Origin: Candidatus Taylorbacteria bacterium RIFCSPHIGHO2_01_FULL_46_22b
GTDB taxonomy: Bacteria; Patescibacteriota; Minisyncoccia; Phycocordibacterales; DSPV01
DNA: 43,310 nucleotides
Assembly (NCBI GenBank): GCA_001820875.1
Contig: MHRF01000013.1
Coordinates: 167,805 to 211,114 of the forward strand
Direction of reading: 5' to 3'
The notes under the pieces were generated by a model, which saw only the letters and a list, made by a program, of their open reading frames with translations, made no database searches and had not been told where the DNA came from. Below are positions 32,254 to 38,839 of the stretch, piece after piece (position 1 is the first letter of the stretch; each line of letters opens with the position of its first letter). Position numbers and translations under genes: made by a program.

Positions 32254-33378
32254 TCAAGAAAGGGTAATGGTCTCTGCCTTTTGAAGAAGCCAATCAATAT
32301 CAAATCTCGTCGGATCTTCTTTCACAGTTTCATCTAAATTTCTTATAGAGTCGTAAGAAAGGTACTTCACTATCTTGTCAAGATTAAGATAGGGATTTGA
32401 AAATGTTGGCCGGTGTAATTCATTAAATACTTTTTGCTTTCGCTCTTTCGGTGCCACAATAAACAAGGGGTAGCTAGAATTCGGAGTCAGCGCCCGTAAG
32501 TCCGAAAGTCTTAGAATGCCTGAATAGACTGCGGTTGAGTTCTCAACTTCAAATGCAGCTTTTACTGATTGTCCCAGTTTCCAAACAGTATCGATATTCT
32601 TTATATACACTGGAACATCTAGGGTTTCGTGGAAATCTTTCAAAACCATTGGTCTAAATTGTTCACCATTCCATTCTCTGTGTTTGTCATTCTCTGGTAC
32701 CCACACATCAAAATGTGACCTCAGTCCGAGCCGAATTAATCGCCACTGCATCTCACTATGTTCAGTAGGTTGTTTTTTTACCTCTTCATCAACAACCTCA
32801 AACACTCGGCTTTTATCGACTTCTATTTTTTCTACCACTTCGCCGTTTTGTAATTTTTTAAGTAAAGAAATAAGATCCCCGTATTTACTTAAAATTTGGT
32901 CTGCTTTTGTCTGCTCAATCGCCATAAATCCTTGCGGATGATAACTCTCTTTGTATCCAAAATACTCATTTAACTTTTTGAAATCTATATTAAAATCAAC
33001 TTCATTTATCATGAAGTAAACTAATTCCCAGGTTTTCCCCTCAGAATCTTTTTGCCACAAATATTCTGCGAGAGAAGGATTTTTCATCTTCATTGCTATT
33101 TCCGCCGCAAGTATAATCTTTCCTTGTCGATAAACCATAACGTAATCTCCAGGTTCCATTGCTTCCCAGTTTCGTATATTGCCACTTCCTGGAACAGCAC
33201 CCCAAACCGCATAAGGCCGCCCGTGGGCATAAGTTTCTAGCAGGCCAACCTCCTCTGGTTTCAAAAATTTAGCTAACTCATTAGTTGAGCGTTTATTTTT
33301 AATCGTGTCGTAATAATGACGGTCAGTATCATGACCACCGCCAGCCATTACAAAGAAAATTTTTCGTGTTTTTTTCAT
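32254..33378 (-). CDS. EVE-like/PD-(D/E)XK-like protein, putative modification-dependent nuclease
   Basis: 374 aa. N-terminal third resembles an EVE/PUA-type modified-base reader: WGAVPGSGNIRNWEAMEPGD, YVMVYRQGKIILAAEI, then YLWQKDSEGKTWELVYFM. A middle linker (about residues 170-220) has coiled-coil character. The C-terminal part contains an AAFEVENSTAVYSGILRLSD stretch that fits a PD-(D/E)XK nuclease core (ExE-type with preceding WKLGQSVK). Such fusions cut DNA carrying modified bases or act in phage defence; this is inference, not proven here. ATG 33378 is preferred to an upstream TTG at 33405. AT-rich. Cotranscribed with 31702-32250. Confidence 0.62.
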   Translation of the reverse strand: MKKTRKIFFVMAGGGHDTDRHYYDTIKNKRSTNELAKFLKPEEVGLLETYAHGRPYAVWGAVPGSGNIRNWEAMEPGDYVMVYRQGKIILAAEIAMKMKNPSLAEYLWQKDSEGKTWELVYFMINEVDFNIDFKKLNEYFGYKESYHPQGFMAIEQTKADQILSKYGDLISLLKKLQNGEVVEKIEVDKSRVFEVVDEEVKKQPTEHSEMQWRLIRLGLRSHFDVWVPENDKHREWNGEQFRPMVLKDFHETLDVPVYIKNIDTVWKLGQSVKAAFEVENSTAVYSGILRLSDLRALTPNSSYPLFIVAPKERKQKVFNELHRPTFSNPYLNLDKIVKYLSYDSIRNLDETVKEDPTRFDIDWLLQKAETITLS

Positions 33379-33411
33379 AGTTTCACTTAGGTTAAAAGTT
33401 TCCAATCTGAT

Positions 33412-33552
33412 GGAAGAGGTGGTTAGAAACTTACAGTTTCAGTATACCTTTTGGCTAAAATTCTTGCAGATTGATTTTAGGCTCAAAAGGTTTTCAAATC
33501 CCACACGCAAACATTCCCATGTTTGCTCACCTACCTCGTCACTTCGTTCCTT
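33412..33552 (-). repeat. tRNA-coupled structured repeat, copy E (tRNA-Ser)
   Basis: Downstream of tRNA-Ser on the minus strand. Inverted copy of the T-arm (33504-33493), AACCTTTTGAGCC, a TAAAAT.../...AATTTTA stem, CCAAAAGGTATACTGA, hairpin GAAACT-GTA-AGTTTC (33440-33426), then a decayed direct copy of the tRNA end (33428-33412). Confidence 0.78.
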
Positions 33553-33639
33553 CGGAGGAGGTGGGATTTGAACCCACGAGGAGCTTTCACCCCTGCCGGT
33601 TTTCGAAACCGGTGCCTTCAACCACTCAGCCACTCCTCC
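33553..33639 (-). tRNA. tRNA-Ser (CGA)
   Basis: 87 nt class II tRNA: acceptor GGAGGAG/CTCCTCC, anticodon arm CCGGT-TTCGAAA-ACCGG, long variable arm, T arm GTGGG-TTCAAAT-CCCAC, discriminator G. No encoded CCA. Confidence 0.95.
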
Positions 33640-33816
33640 ATATATTCGCTCTGCTCACATGGAGGCCGCTTGCGGACCGTGACTTCGTGGTCTCTCGCTT
33701 CGCACCACAAGGGCACTCCCAATTTCTACACTCGCTTCTTCGCTCGTAAGAAATTTTGGTCGCTCGCGGATAGACATAAAGCAGTTTATGTCTATCCCAT
33801 CTCAGCCACTCCTCCA
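33640..33816 (+). repeat. hairpin-rich insert ending in a copy of the tRNA-Ser 5' end
   Basis: A 16-bp exact direct repeat (33625-33640, within the tRNA, and 33801-33816) flanks about 160 bases lying upstream of tRNA-Ser. Inside: GGATAGACATAAA (33768-33780)-gcag-TTTATGTCTATCC (33785-33797), a perfect 13-bp hairpin, and smaller stems. No gene seen. Confidence 0.7.
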
Positions 33817-33880
33817 GTCCGCAAAATATAGCATTTTTGCGGTTTTTTCAAAAGATGCTATATTTTCTCATGTAGTTAGT

Positions 33881-33952
33881 GGCCCTATCGTCTATCGGCT
33901 AGGACACGGCCTTTTCAAGGCTGGAAGCGGGGTTCGACTCCCCGTAGGGTCA
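33881..33952 (+). tRNA. tRNA-Glu (TTC)
   Basis: 72 nt: acceptor GGCCCTA/TAGGGTC, anticodon arm CGGCC-TTTTCAA-GGCTG, T arm with TTCGACT, discriminator A. No encoded CCA; no repeat follows before tRNA-Val. Confidence 0.94.
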
Positions 33953-34005
33953 AAATAAATCAGATAGATTTTTATATTTGTTTTTGGTAGAGTGTGTGAA
34001 TTAAC

Positions 34006-34078
34006 GCGCGCTTAGCTCAGTTGGTAGAGCATCTCATTGACGTTGAGAGGGCCGGGGGTTCGAGTCCCTCAGCGCGCA
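34006..34078 (+). tRNA. tRNA-Val (GAC)
   Basis: 73 nt: acceptor GCGCGCT/AGCGCGC, D arm GCTCAGTTGGTAGAGC, anticodon arm TCTCA-TTGACGT-TGAGA, T arm GGGGG-TTCGAGT-CCCTC, discriminator A. No encoded CCA. Confidence 0.95.
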
Positions 34079-34222
34079 CAATGATTCGCAAGGACAGCTG
34101 GGTAGCTGTCCGAGCGAGACATCATTTTGACGTGCTGAGGGACTCGAAAGCCGGAGTCCACGAAGGTGGACGAGGCGGGGTCGCACAAATTTTCAGCAGA
34201 AAATTATGTGTGACCGAGTCCC
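34079..34222 (+). repeat. tRNA-coupled structured repeat, copy F (tRNA-Val, divergent)
   Basis: ATGAT...ATCAT encloses a perfect GGACAGCT-gggt-AGCTGTCC hairpin (34092-34111). 34134-34148 is an exact 15-nt inverted copy of the tRNA end (34059-34073). Then a GGAGTCCAC/GTGGAC stem and a GTCGCACA.../...TGTGTGAC hairpin, ending in CGAGTCCC (34214-34221), a short direct copy. It lacks the GTA-loop hairpin of copies A-E. Confidence 0.65.
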
Positions 34223-34270
34223 ATTACTATCTCCTCAGTATAGAGATTCCCTCTTATTTTTTGATTATGC

Positions 34271-34276
34271 TATAAT
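34271..34276 (+). promoter_or_regulatory. -10 box of a leaderless gene
   Basis: TATAAT with only six bases before the ATG at 34283, so transcription probably starts at the start codon. No clear -35. Confidence 0.6.
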
Positions 34277-34282
34277 TTCCCC

Positions 34283-34744
34283 ATGGAAAATTTTGATATA
34301 AAACAGCATACGACACCAAACAAGTTGGAACATTATAGTTTTATTTGGTCAGAAGTACGCTTAGTCATTGCCGCAATCGCCCTCTTTCTCGGAGGATATC
34401 CAGTGATCTTCTTCGTACTTCCTATCAGTCCCCTCTATGGACTACTGACTATTCTACTCAAACTCGCATGGATCATTTCAGGAGCCGCATCAGGATATCT
34501 CTTGTATCGCTGGGCTATCGGAACTAAAACAGTGTTCGGCGGGAAAGATTCGCGCGATACTACCGCATTTTTCATCAGCGTCGTTTCGGGCATCAATCTC
34601 GGAATCACCGGACTCCTCGGTACCAATATCGGCATGTCCATCTCATCAAGCAAACTTATTTTTATTCTCGTCGGCATCCTCTATCTTCTCGCCGCCGTCC
34701 ATCTCTTCCGCCGCTGGAATTCTTCAGGAAGGAAAATTATTTAA
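34283..34744 (+). CDS. four-helix membrane protein of unknown function
   Basis: 153 aa, not recognised. Four hydrophobic helices: about 28-50 (VIAAIALFLGGYPVIFFVLP), 53-75, 92-112 and 118-140. Short polar N-terminus (MENFDIKQHTTPNKLEHYSF) and a basic C-tail RRWNSSGRKII. Probably translated from a leaderless mRNA (TATAAT six bases before ATG). Monocistronic, closed by an intrinsic terminator. Confidence 0.75.
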   Translation: MENFDIKQHTTPNKLEHYSFIWSEVRLVIAAIALFLGGYPVIFFVLPISPLYGLLTILLKLAWIISGAASGYLLYRWAIGTKTVFGGKDSRDTTAFFISVVSGINLGITGLLGTNIGMSISSSKLIFILVGILYLLAAVHLFRRWNSSGRKII

Positions 34745-34766
34745 ATTCATTTGAGGTAAAAGGAAA

Positions 34767-34795
34767 GCGCCCTGCCGAAGGACAGGGCGCTTTTT
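34767..34795. terminator. terminator between convergent genes
   Basis: GCGCCCTG (34767-34774), eight-base loop, CAGGGCGC (34783-34790), then TTTTT. Confidence 0.9.
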
Positions 34796-34804
34796 CGTAA
34801 AAGA

Positions 34805-35431
34805 TCACCACTCAAAAGGGATGTCGTCGGCTTCCGCTGCTTCCTCTTCCGGAGAAAGCCACGTGCGAACGAACCCTCTACGCGACTTTGCGGCTACCGT
34901 AGCAGTGCTCGACAGTCGAAATCCGCGCTGTTTGTTTTCGATAAAAGAACATTCCGGCGGCATCCATGGTGGGCGGGTCGGCTCGATCCGGCGCGGAAGC
35001 GATGCTTCACCAGCAAATTTCTGAAACCATGCAAGCTCGCGTTGTTGCGGCATGAACGGTGCGTAACTTCGCGGAACAATCGGAAACACCGGATGAAACG
35101 GATTTGTGTCTGCTACACCAAGCGTCAAATTCCCTCTGATCCCCGAACTGATAAATCTAAACAGAAGATGGAGAATCAAACTCATATCTTTCTGTATCAG
35201 AATGACAGGGATATTCGGATGTTCCCGCACACGCTCAAAATCCAAGAGAATCGCAGGCGGTGTGGGCTGTGATACAACAGTGCACTTCCCACACAAAAAC
35301 GGATAATCATGCAAAAATTCTGCATGAAGCGGGGCAATTTGCTTGCAAACACTCTGCAAAAAGTTGACACACGGGGTCCAATCGGCAACCCCTCGGCCCG
35401 AGCGTGCAAGACGCCACTCTTTTTTTGTCAT
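34805..35431 (-). CDS. unknown protein, 208 aa
   Basis: Not recognised. Soluble, rich in Pro, Arg and aromatic residues: FLCGKCTVVSQPTPPAILLD (a CxxC), VILIQKDMSLILHLLFRFIS, SFIENKQRGFRLSSTATVAA, and an acidic C-terminus ending SPEEEAAEADDIPFEW, which is a tail like that of single-stranded DNA-binding proteins (acidic, ending in aromatic residues). That resemblance is only local; no OB fold is obvious. It has a strong Shine-Dalgarno (AGAGGAGGAAT before ATG 35431) and a consensus promoter. GC-rich. Divergent from glmU. Confidence 0.74.
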   Translation of the reverse strand: MTKKEWRLARSGRGVADWTPCVNFLQSVCKQIAPLHAEFLHDYPFLCGKCTVVSQPTPPAILLDFERVREHPNIPVILIQKDMSLILHLLFRFISSGIRGNLTLGVADTNPFHPVFPIVPRSYAPFMPQQRELAWFQKFAGEASLPRRIEPTRPPWMPPECSFIENKQRGFRLSSTATVAAKSRRGFVRTWLSPEEEAAEADDIPFEW

Positions 35432-35470
35432 AGTTCATTCCTCCTCTTAACGGGGTTAACTTCCGCAAAA

Positions 35471-35499
35471 ACAATACTGCGAAATCTGACGTATGTCAA
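35471..35499 (-). promoter_or_regulatory. promoter of 34805-35431
   Basis: Minus strand TTGACA (35499-35494), 17-bp spacer, TATTGT (35476-35471). Confidence 0.78.
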
Positions 35500-35505
35500 A
35501 AGGGG

Positions 35506-35534
35506 TTGAATATTGTGACGTAGTACGCTAGTAT
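35506..35534 (+). promoter_or_regulatory. promoter of the glmU-kinase unit
   Basis: TTGAAT (35506-35511), 17-bp spacer, TAGTAT (35529-35534); back-to-back with the minus-strand promoter, only six bases apart. Confidence 0.7.
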
Positions 35535-35569
35535 AGCGCCAACACCGCTTGAGGTGTTTTTTAGTGAGT

Positions 35570-36325
35570 ATGAACAAGATACAACTCGTCATTCTCGCCG
35601 CCGGAAAAGGAAAACGCATGCAATCGGAACTCCCGAAAGCGCTTTTGCCGCTTGCCGGAAAACCCCTCCTCCAGCATCTCTTGGATGCCGTAGATTCCTC
35701 AAAATTAGACGTGCCACCAACCCTTGTCGTGGGAGTCGGGAGCGATCAAGTCAAATCTGTCGCTGGACCCCGCTATCAATATGTATTTCAAAATGAACAG
35801 CTCGGCACCGGACATGCGGTGAAAATCACCGAGGAACTCCTGAAGGATAAAGCGACGCACATCATGGTGCTCTACGGCGATCATCCTCTTGTCGATGCTG
35901 AAACAATCAATAAACTCGGCGAAGCACACCTGAAAGGGAAAACGCCGATCACCATGGCGACAGTGCACATCCCCGATTTCGAAAGCTGGCGCGAGGGCTT
36001 CCGCGATTACGGACGCGTTATCCGAAACACCCTTGGCGAGATAGAAAAAATCGTCGAACGAAAAGACGCGAGCCTGCAAGAACTTTTAGTACGCGAAGTG
36101 AATCCCTCTTATTTTTGTTTCGATGCCAACTGGCTCTGGGAAAACCTCAAAGAAATCAAAAACGACAACACGCAACAGGAATATTACCTGACCGATCTCC
36201 CCTCGCGAGCGCACAAAAACGGCGAACGCATTACCACAGTCTCAATCGACCCTGTGGCGGCTCTCGGAGCAAACACCCGCGAACAACTCACGGTACTTGA
36301 ACGAATACTGTCCGAGGGTAGATAA
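35570..36325 (+). CDS. glmU: GlmU-type uridylyltransferase domain only
   Basis: 251 aa nucleotidyltransferase that would make UDP-GlcNAc from GlcNAc-1-phosphate and UTP. N-terminal signature VILAAGKGKRMQSELPKALLPLAGKPLL, then LGTGHAVK, MVLYGDHPLVD, DYGRVIRN, EIEKIVERKDAS, EVNPSYFCFDANWLWENL. The left-handed beta-helix acetyltransferase half of classical GlmU (another 200 aa) is absent, so either acetylation is done elsewhere or the substrate differs. Start ATG 35570 restores the usual MxKIQLVILAAG. The kinase gene follows ten bases later. Confidence 0.85.
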   Translation: MNKIQLVILAAGKGKRMQSELPKALLPLAGKPLLQHLLDAVDSSKLDVPPTLVVGVGSDQVKSVAGPRYQYVFQNEQLGTGHAVKITEELLKDKATHIMVLYGDHPLVDAETINKLGEAHLKGKTPITMATVHIPDFESWREGFRDYGRVIRNTLGEIEKIVERKDASLQELLVREVNPSYFCFDANWLWENLKEIKNDNTQQEYYLTDLPSRAHKNGERITTVSIDPVAALGANTREQLTVLERILSEGR

Positions 36326-36335
36326 TAGAACAACG

Positions 36336-36899
36336 ATGATACTTCTTGGCATCACCGGACACCCTTCCGCCGGCAAAGACACTGTCGCGGATTACCTCGT
36401 GCACCAGCACGGGTTTATATTTGTTTCCACCAGCGACATGATACGAGATGAAATCAAGCACCGAAGCTTGGGCGAACCAACGCGCGACCTCATGCATACC
36501 GTTGTAAATGAACTCCGCGCCGAGAAAGGACCAGATGTGCTCGTCAAGAGAAGTGTAGAAAAATTCAAAGATGCTCCACGGCTGTGCCTCGGAGGTATCC
36601 GCGCAATCGGCGAAGCGCAAACCATACAAACCCTTGGAGGAAGCATTGTTGTCGTTACTGCACCGCTTGAAATCCGTTTTGCCCGCATGCAAGCGCGAGG
36701 ACGAACCGGCGACGGCGCGACTCTAGAAGAATTCAAAGAGAAAGAAGAAAAAGAGACTGCAAACGCGAAACCGGAAGCGCAAAACGTCAGCGGAATTATC
36801 GCAATGGCTGATTACACAATTTCAAATGAAGGAGACAGAACGAAACTTGAAACACAGCTGGACGCAATGATGACGGAGCTTGTGGGTAAAGCTCTCTAA
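36336..36899 (+). CDS. P-loop nucleotide/dephospho-CoA kinase-like protein
   Basis: 187 aa. Walker A GHPSAGKDTVADYL at residue 7, then ISTSDMIRDEIKHR (lid/substrate region), PRLCLGGIRAIGEAQTIQTL and ARMQARGRTGDGATLEEFKE. It fits the dephospho-CoA kinase/nucleoside-monophosphate kinase superfamily (AAA-type small kinases). RMQARGRxGD is the lid motif of NMP-like kinases; specificity cannot be fixed. Start ATG 36336; cotranscribed with the glmU domain gene. Confidence 0.75.
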   Translation: MILLGITGHPSAGKDTVADYLVHQHGFIFVSTSDMIRDEIKHRSLGEPTRDLMHTVVNELRAEKGPDVLVKRSVEKFKDAPRLCLGGIRAIGEAQTIQTLGGSIVVVTAPLEIRFARMQARGRTGDGATLEEFKEKEEKETANAKPEAQNVSGIIAMADYTISNEGDRTKLETQLDAMMTELVGKAL

Positions 36900-36910
36900 G
36901 CCTTCCCGAT

Positions 36911-37150
36911 TATGATTATATTAGGAAATAAAATCCGCTCGTTCATACCCGCCGCAAGCGGACGGAATATGAAGCGAGCAGTTTTTTATTTTGAGAACCT
37001 CTCGGTTCTCAACGCTCACTCGAAGACTCGCTCACTGCTTTCCTCCGCGGGGAAACTCCCGTTTCCCCGACCCCCTTCCCACTGCCGCATTCATTCCCGC
37101 GGCAGAACCGTCGGGGAATTCTGCGTGCAGGTTGAAACTTCGTGTGACGA
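36911..37150 (+). repeat. hairpin-rich insert in a duplicated tsaD start
   Basis: 36911-36925 copies the first 15 bases around the tsaD ATG (37218-37232), and 37132-37150 copies codons 6-12 (37235-37253) with one mismatch. Between them lie about 205 bases of stacked hairpins: CTCGTTCATA/TATGAAGCGAG enclosing CCGC/GCGG, GAGAACC-tctc-GGTTCTC, and GGGGAAAC-tccc-GTTTCCCC. The frame stays open through the insert, but I see no protein in it. This is the content of the 320-base gap before tsaD. Confidence 0.75.
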
Positions 37151-37218
37151 CCCCGTAGCTCGGGATGCAACGGGGCGAGGAATGATAATGTGATATACGC
37201 TTTGTATACAATAGTTTT

Positions 37219-38400
37219 ATGATTATATTAGGCATTGAAACTTCATGTGACGAAACCGCGCTCGCACTCCTCGATTGCACAGGCACGGCGACTCTTCCGC
37301 ATTTTAAAGTTCTCTCTGAAGTGATCTATTCGCAGATCGCCGTGCATGAAAAATTCGGCGGAGTATTTCCCATGCTTGCAAAACGCGAGCATGCGCAAAA
37401 TATTGTTCCCCTCTTTCTCTCTCTTCTTGAAAAGGCACATCTTAAAGAAGGGACTTCGGTTTCAAACATTTCCGATTCTGAAACATTTCTCAAAAATATC
37501 GGTATCGAATCAAAGCGTGAGAGCGAAATGTGGAAACAATTTTTCGAAAAAATCCCTCATATAGGAAAACTGAACATTGATGCAATCGCAGTCACTGCAG
37601 GTCCTGGGCTTGAGCCGGCACTCTGGGTCGGCATTAATTTTGCAAAAGCGCTCGGCGCATTCTGGAATGTTCCGGTGTTTGCAACTAACCATATGGAGGG
37701 TCACATTACGTCAGTACTGCTCTCTCCGGAAATCACTTCCGCAGATATCCGCTTCCCGCTTATCGCACTCCTCGTCTCCGGCGGGCACACAGAACTCGTC
37801 CTTGTCGAAGATTGGCTTTCATACAAACTCTTGGGACAAACACGAGACGACGCGGTCGGCGAAGCATTTGATAAAGTAGCACGCATCTTGGGACTTACCT
37901 ATCCTGGGGGGCCTAAAATTTCGAAACTTGCCGAAAGTGCGCGTGCAGAAAAACCGGTTTCTCCGATCTCATTCCCCCGCCCTATGATGCAAACAAAAGA
38001 TTACGACTTTTCATTTTCGGGTTTAAAAACAGCCGTGCTCTATCATGTGCAGAAAGCTGGAGACCTTTCCGAAGAAATGAAAGCGGATATCGCACGTGAA
38101 TTTGAAGATGCCGCAATCGAAGTGCTGTATAAAAAAACCGAGCGCGCGATAGAAGAATACGGAGCGAAAACCTTAATTATTGGTGGTGGTGTGGTGGCAA
38201 ATAAGCACTTGCGCGAACAATTCACACAGCTTGCAAACGAATGCGCGGATTGTAAACTCCTGATTCCCACGCTCCCGCTCTCAACTGATAATGCCGTTAT
38301 GATCGCTGCCGCCGCATATCTCCATGCCGTGCGAGGAGAAAAAGGAAACTCTGACATCCGCGCAAAAGGGACACTAAAACTTGCAGCTCGCTTTGCTTGA
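37219..38400 (+). CDS. tsaD: tRNA N6-threonylcarbamoyladenosine synthase subunit TsaD
   Basis: 393 aa, longer than the usual 330-350. Transfers threonylcarbamoyl to A37 of ANN-decoding tRNAs, with TsaB/TsaE not in this window. ILGIETSCDETALALLD at the start, metal ligand VFPMLAKREHAQN, NHMEGHITSVL, ALLVSGGHTELVLVEDWLSYKLLGQTRDDAVGEAFDKVARILGL, and STDNAVMIAAAAYLHAV at the end. An insert of about 40 residues (SVSNISDSETFLKNIGIESK...) precedes the IDAIAVTAGPGLEPAL strand and accounts for the extra length. TACAAT ends six bases before the ATG, pointing to a leaderless message. Confidence 0.95.
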   Translation: MIILGIETSCDETALALLDCTGTATLPHFKVLSEVIYSQIAVHEKFGGVFPMLAKREHAQNIVPLFLSLLEKAHLKEGTSVSNISDSETFLKNIGIESKRESEMWKQFFEKIPHIGKLNIDAIAVTAGPGLEPALWVGINFAKALGAFWNVPVFATNHMEGHITSVLLSPEITSADIRFPLIALLVSGGHTELVLVEDWLSYKLLGQTRDDAVGEAFDKVARILGLTYPGGPKISKLAESARAEKPVSPISFPRPMMQTKDYDFSFSGLKTAVLYHVQKAGDLSEEMKADIAREFEDAAIEVLYKKTERAIEEYGAKTLIIGGGVVANKHLREQFTQLANECADCKLLIPTLPLSTDNAVMIAAAAYLHAVRGEKGNSDIRAKGTLKLAARFA

Positions 38401-38425
38401 CACCTGCTTAAGGAAAAAGTAAATT
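38397..38425 (+). promoter_or_regulatory. promoter of structured transcript A
   Basis: TTGACA (38397-38402, overlapping the tsaD stop), 17-bp spacer, TAAATT (38420-38425). Confidence 0.65.
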
Positions 38426-38430
38426 ATTCT

Positions 38431-38579
38431 TGGAACGACAGTCGGACTTGTCTGCCACTCGCCTCCAAGTGGGCATCCCCACGTCCACACCGCAGACGCC
38501 CCCGCAGGGTGTCCACTGTCCTCCATTGACGCGTTTCTCTTAGGCCAGCCAGCCGTGGGAGAACGCGTCTCTTTTTTTT
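38431..38579 (+). ncRNA. putative structured RNA A
   Basis: About 149 nt between a consensus promoter and an intrinsic terminator, no ORF with a start. Nested long-range pairing: TGGA (38431-38434)/TCCA (38522-38525), GACAGT-C-GGAC (38437-38447)/GTCC-ACTGTC (38511-38520), GTCTGC (38450-38455)/GCAGAC (38492-38497), and an apical GTGGG-catc-CCCAC hairpin (38469-38482). The 3' end is a terminator, GACGCGTT (38528-38535)/AACGCGTC (38562-38569) plus seven or more T. The rod-like shape with internal loops recalls 6S RNA, but no conserved sequence of a known family is recognisable. Confidence 0.62.
38528..38579 (+). terminator. terminator of structured RNA A
   Basis: GACGCGTT...CTC pairs with GAG...AACGCGTC, 8+3 bp, followed by CTCTTTTTTT. 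Confidence 0.85.
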
Positions 38580-38599
38580 AATACAACACAAGACATTAT

Positions 38600-38627
38600 T
38601 TGACCTAGTGGGTGTAATAGATATTAT
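38600..38627 (+). promoter_or_regulatory. promoter of structured transcript B
   Basis: TTGACC (38600-38605), 16-bp spacer, TATTAT (38622-38627). Confidence 0.62.
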
Positions 38628-38633
38628 AGGTAA

Positions 38634-38798
38634 GGCATCCAAGCATCTGCTAACCCTCGGAGGTAAAGATAGGGAGCCCAGTTCCCTCTGCCGTGCGTTT
38701 GGTGTATATACGCAAAACTGTGCAGACATCTCCGGTGTCTAGCAAATGCAAACGATCCACGCTCCAGTACCGCAAGGCGCTGGAGCGGTCTGATTTTT
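38634..38798 (+). ncRNA. putative structured RNA B / valS leader
   Basis: About 165 nt between a promoter and a terminator-like stem 40 bases before valS. Closing helix GCATCTGCTA (38643-38652)/TAGCAAATGC (38740-38749), nine of ten pairs. Inside: AGGGA/TCCCT, GCGT/ACGC, CGGAG/CTCCG and AGACA/TGTCT stems. Then CGCTCCAG (38760-38767)/CTGGAGCG (38780-38787) and a T-run after a short gap. A good GGAGG occurs (38660-38664) but is followed by ATA, not a usual start. Either an independent ncRNA or an attenuator leader for valS; a T-box is not clearly supported. Confidence 0.5.
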
Positions 38799-38839
38799 GA
38801 AAAAGCACCACCAGTCTGTTACTATGAGAGACACTAACC

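Noticed and set aside
33471-33831. Two plus-strand ORFs over tRNA-Ser
   Set aside because: Antisense to the tRNA and repeats, no start context or protein-like composition.
36912-37193. 93-aa ORF before tsaD as a real gene
   Set aside because: Its ends copy TsaD's N-terminus and the middle is a string of hairpins; open frame is likely chance or due to GC content.
38431-38579. SRP (4.5S) RNA or tmRNA
   Set aside because: The GGTCCGGAAGGAAGCAGC-like SRP loop and the tRNA-like ends of tmRNA are absent.
38634-38798. T-box riboswitch before valS
   Set aside because: ACCGC near the terminator resembles part of the T-box, but the UGGN sequence, AG bulge and a Val specifier loop are not found in proper order.
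38668-38798. Short ORF after GGAGG in transcript B
   Set aside because: It would need an ATA start; the pairing pattern explains the region better.
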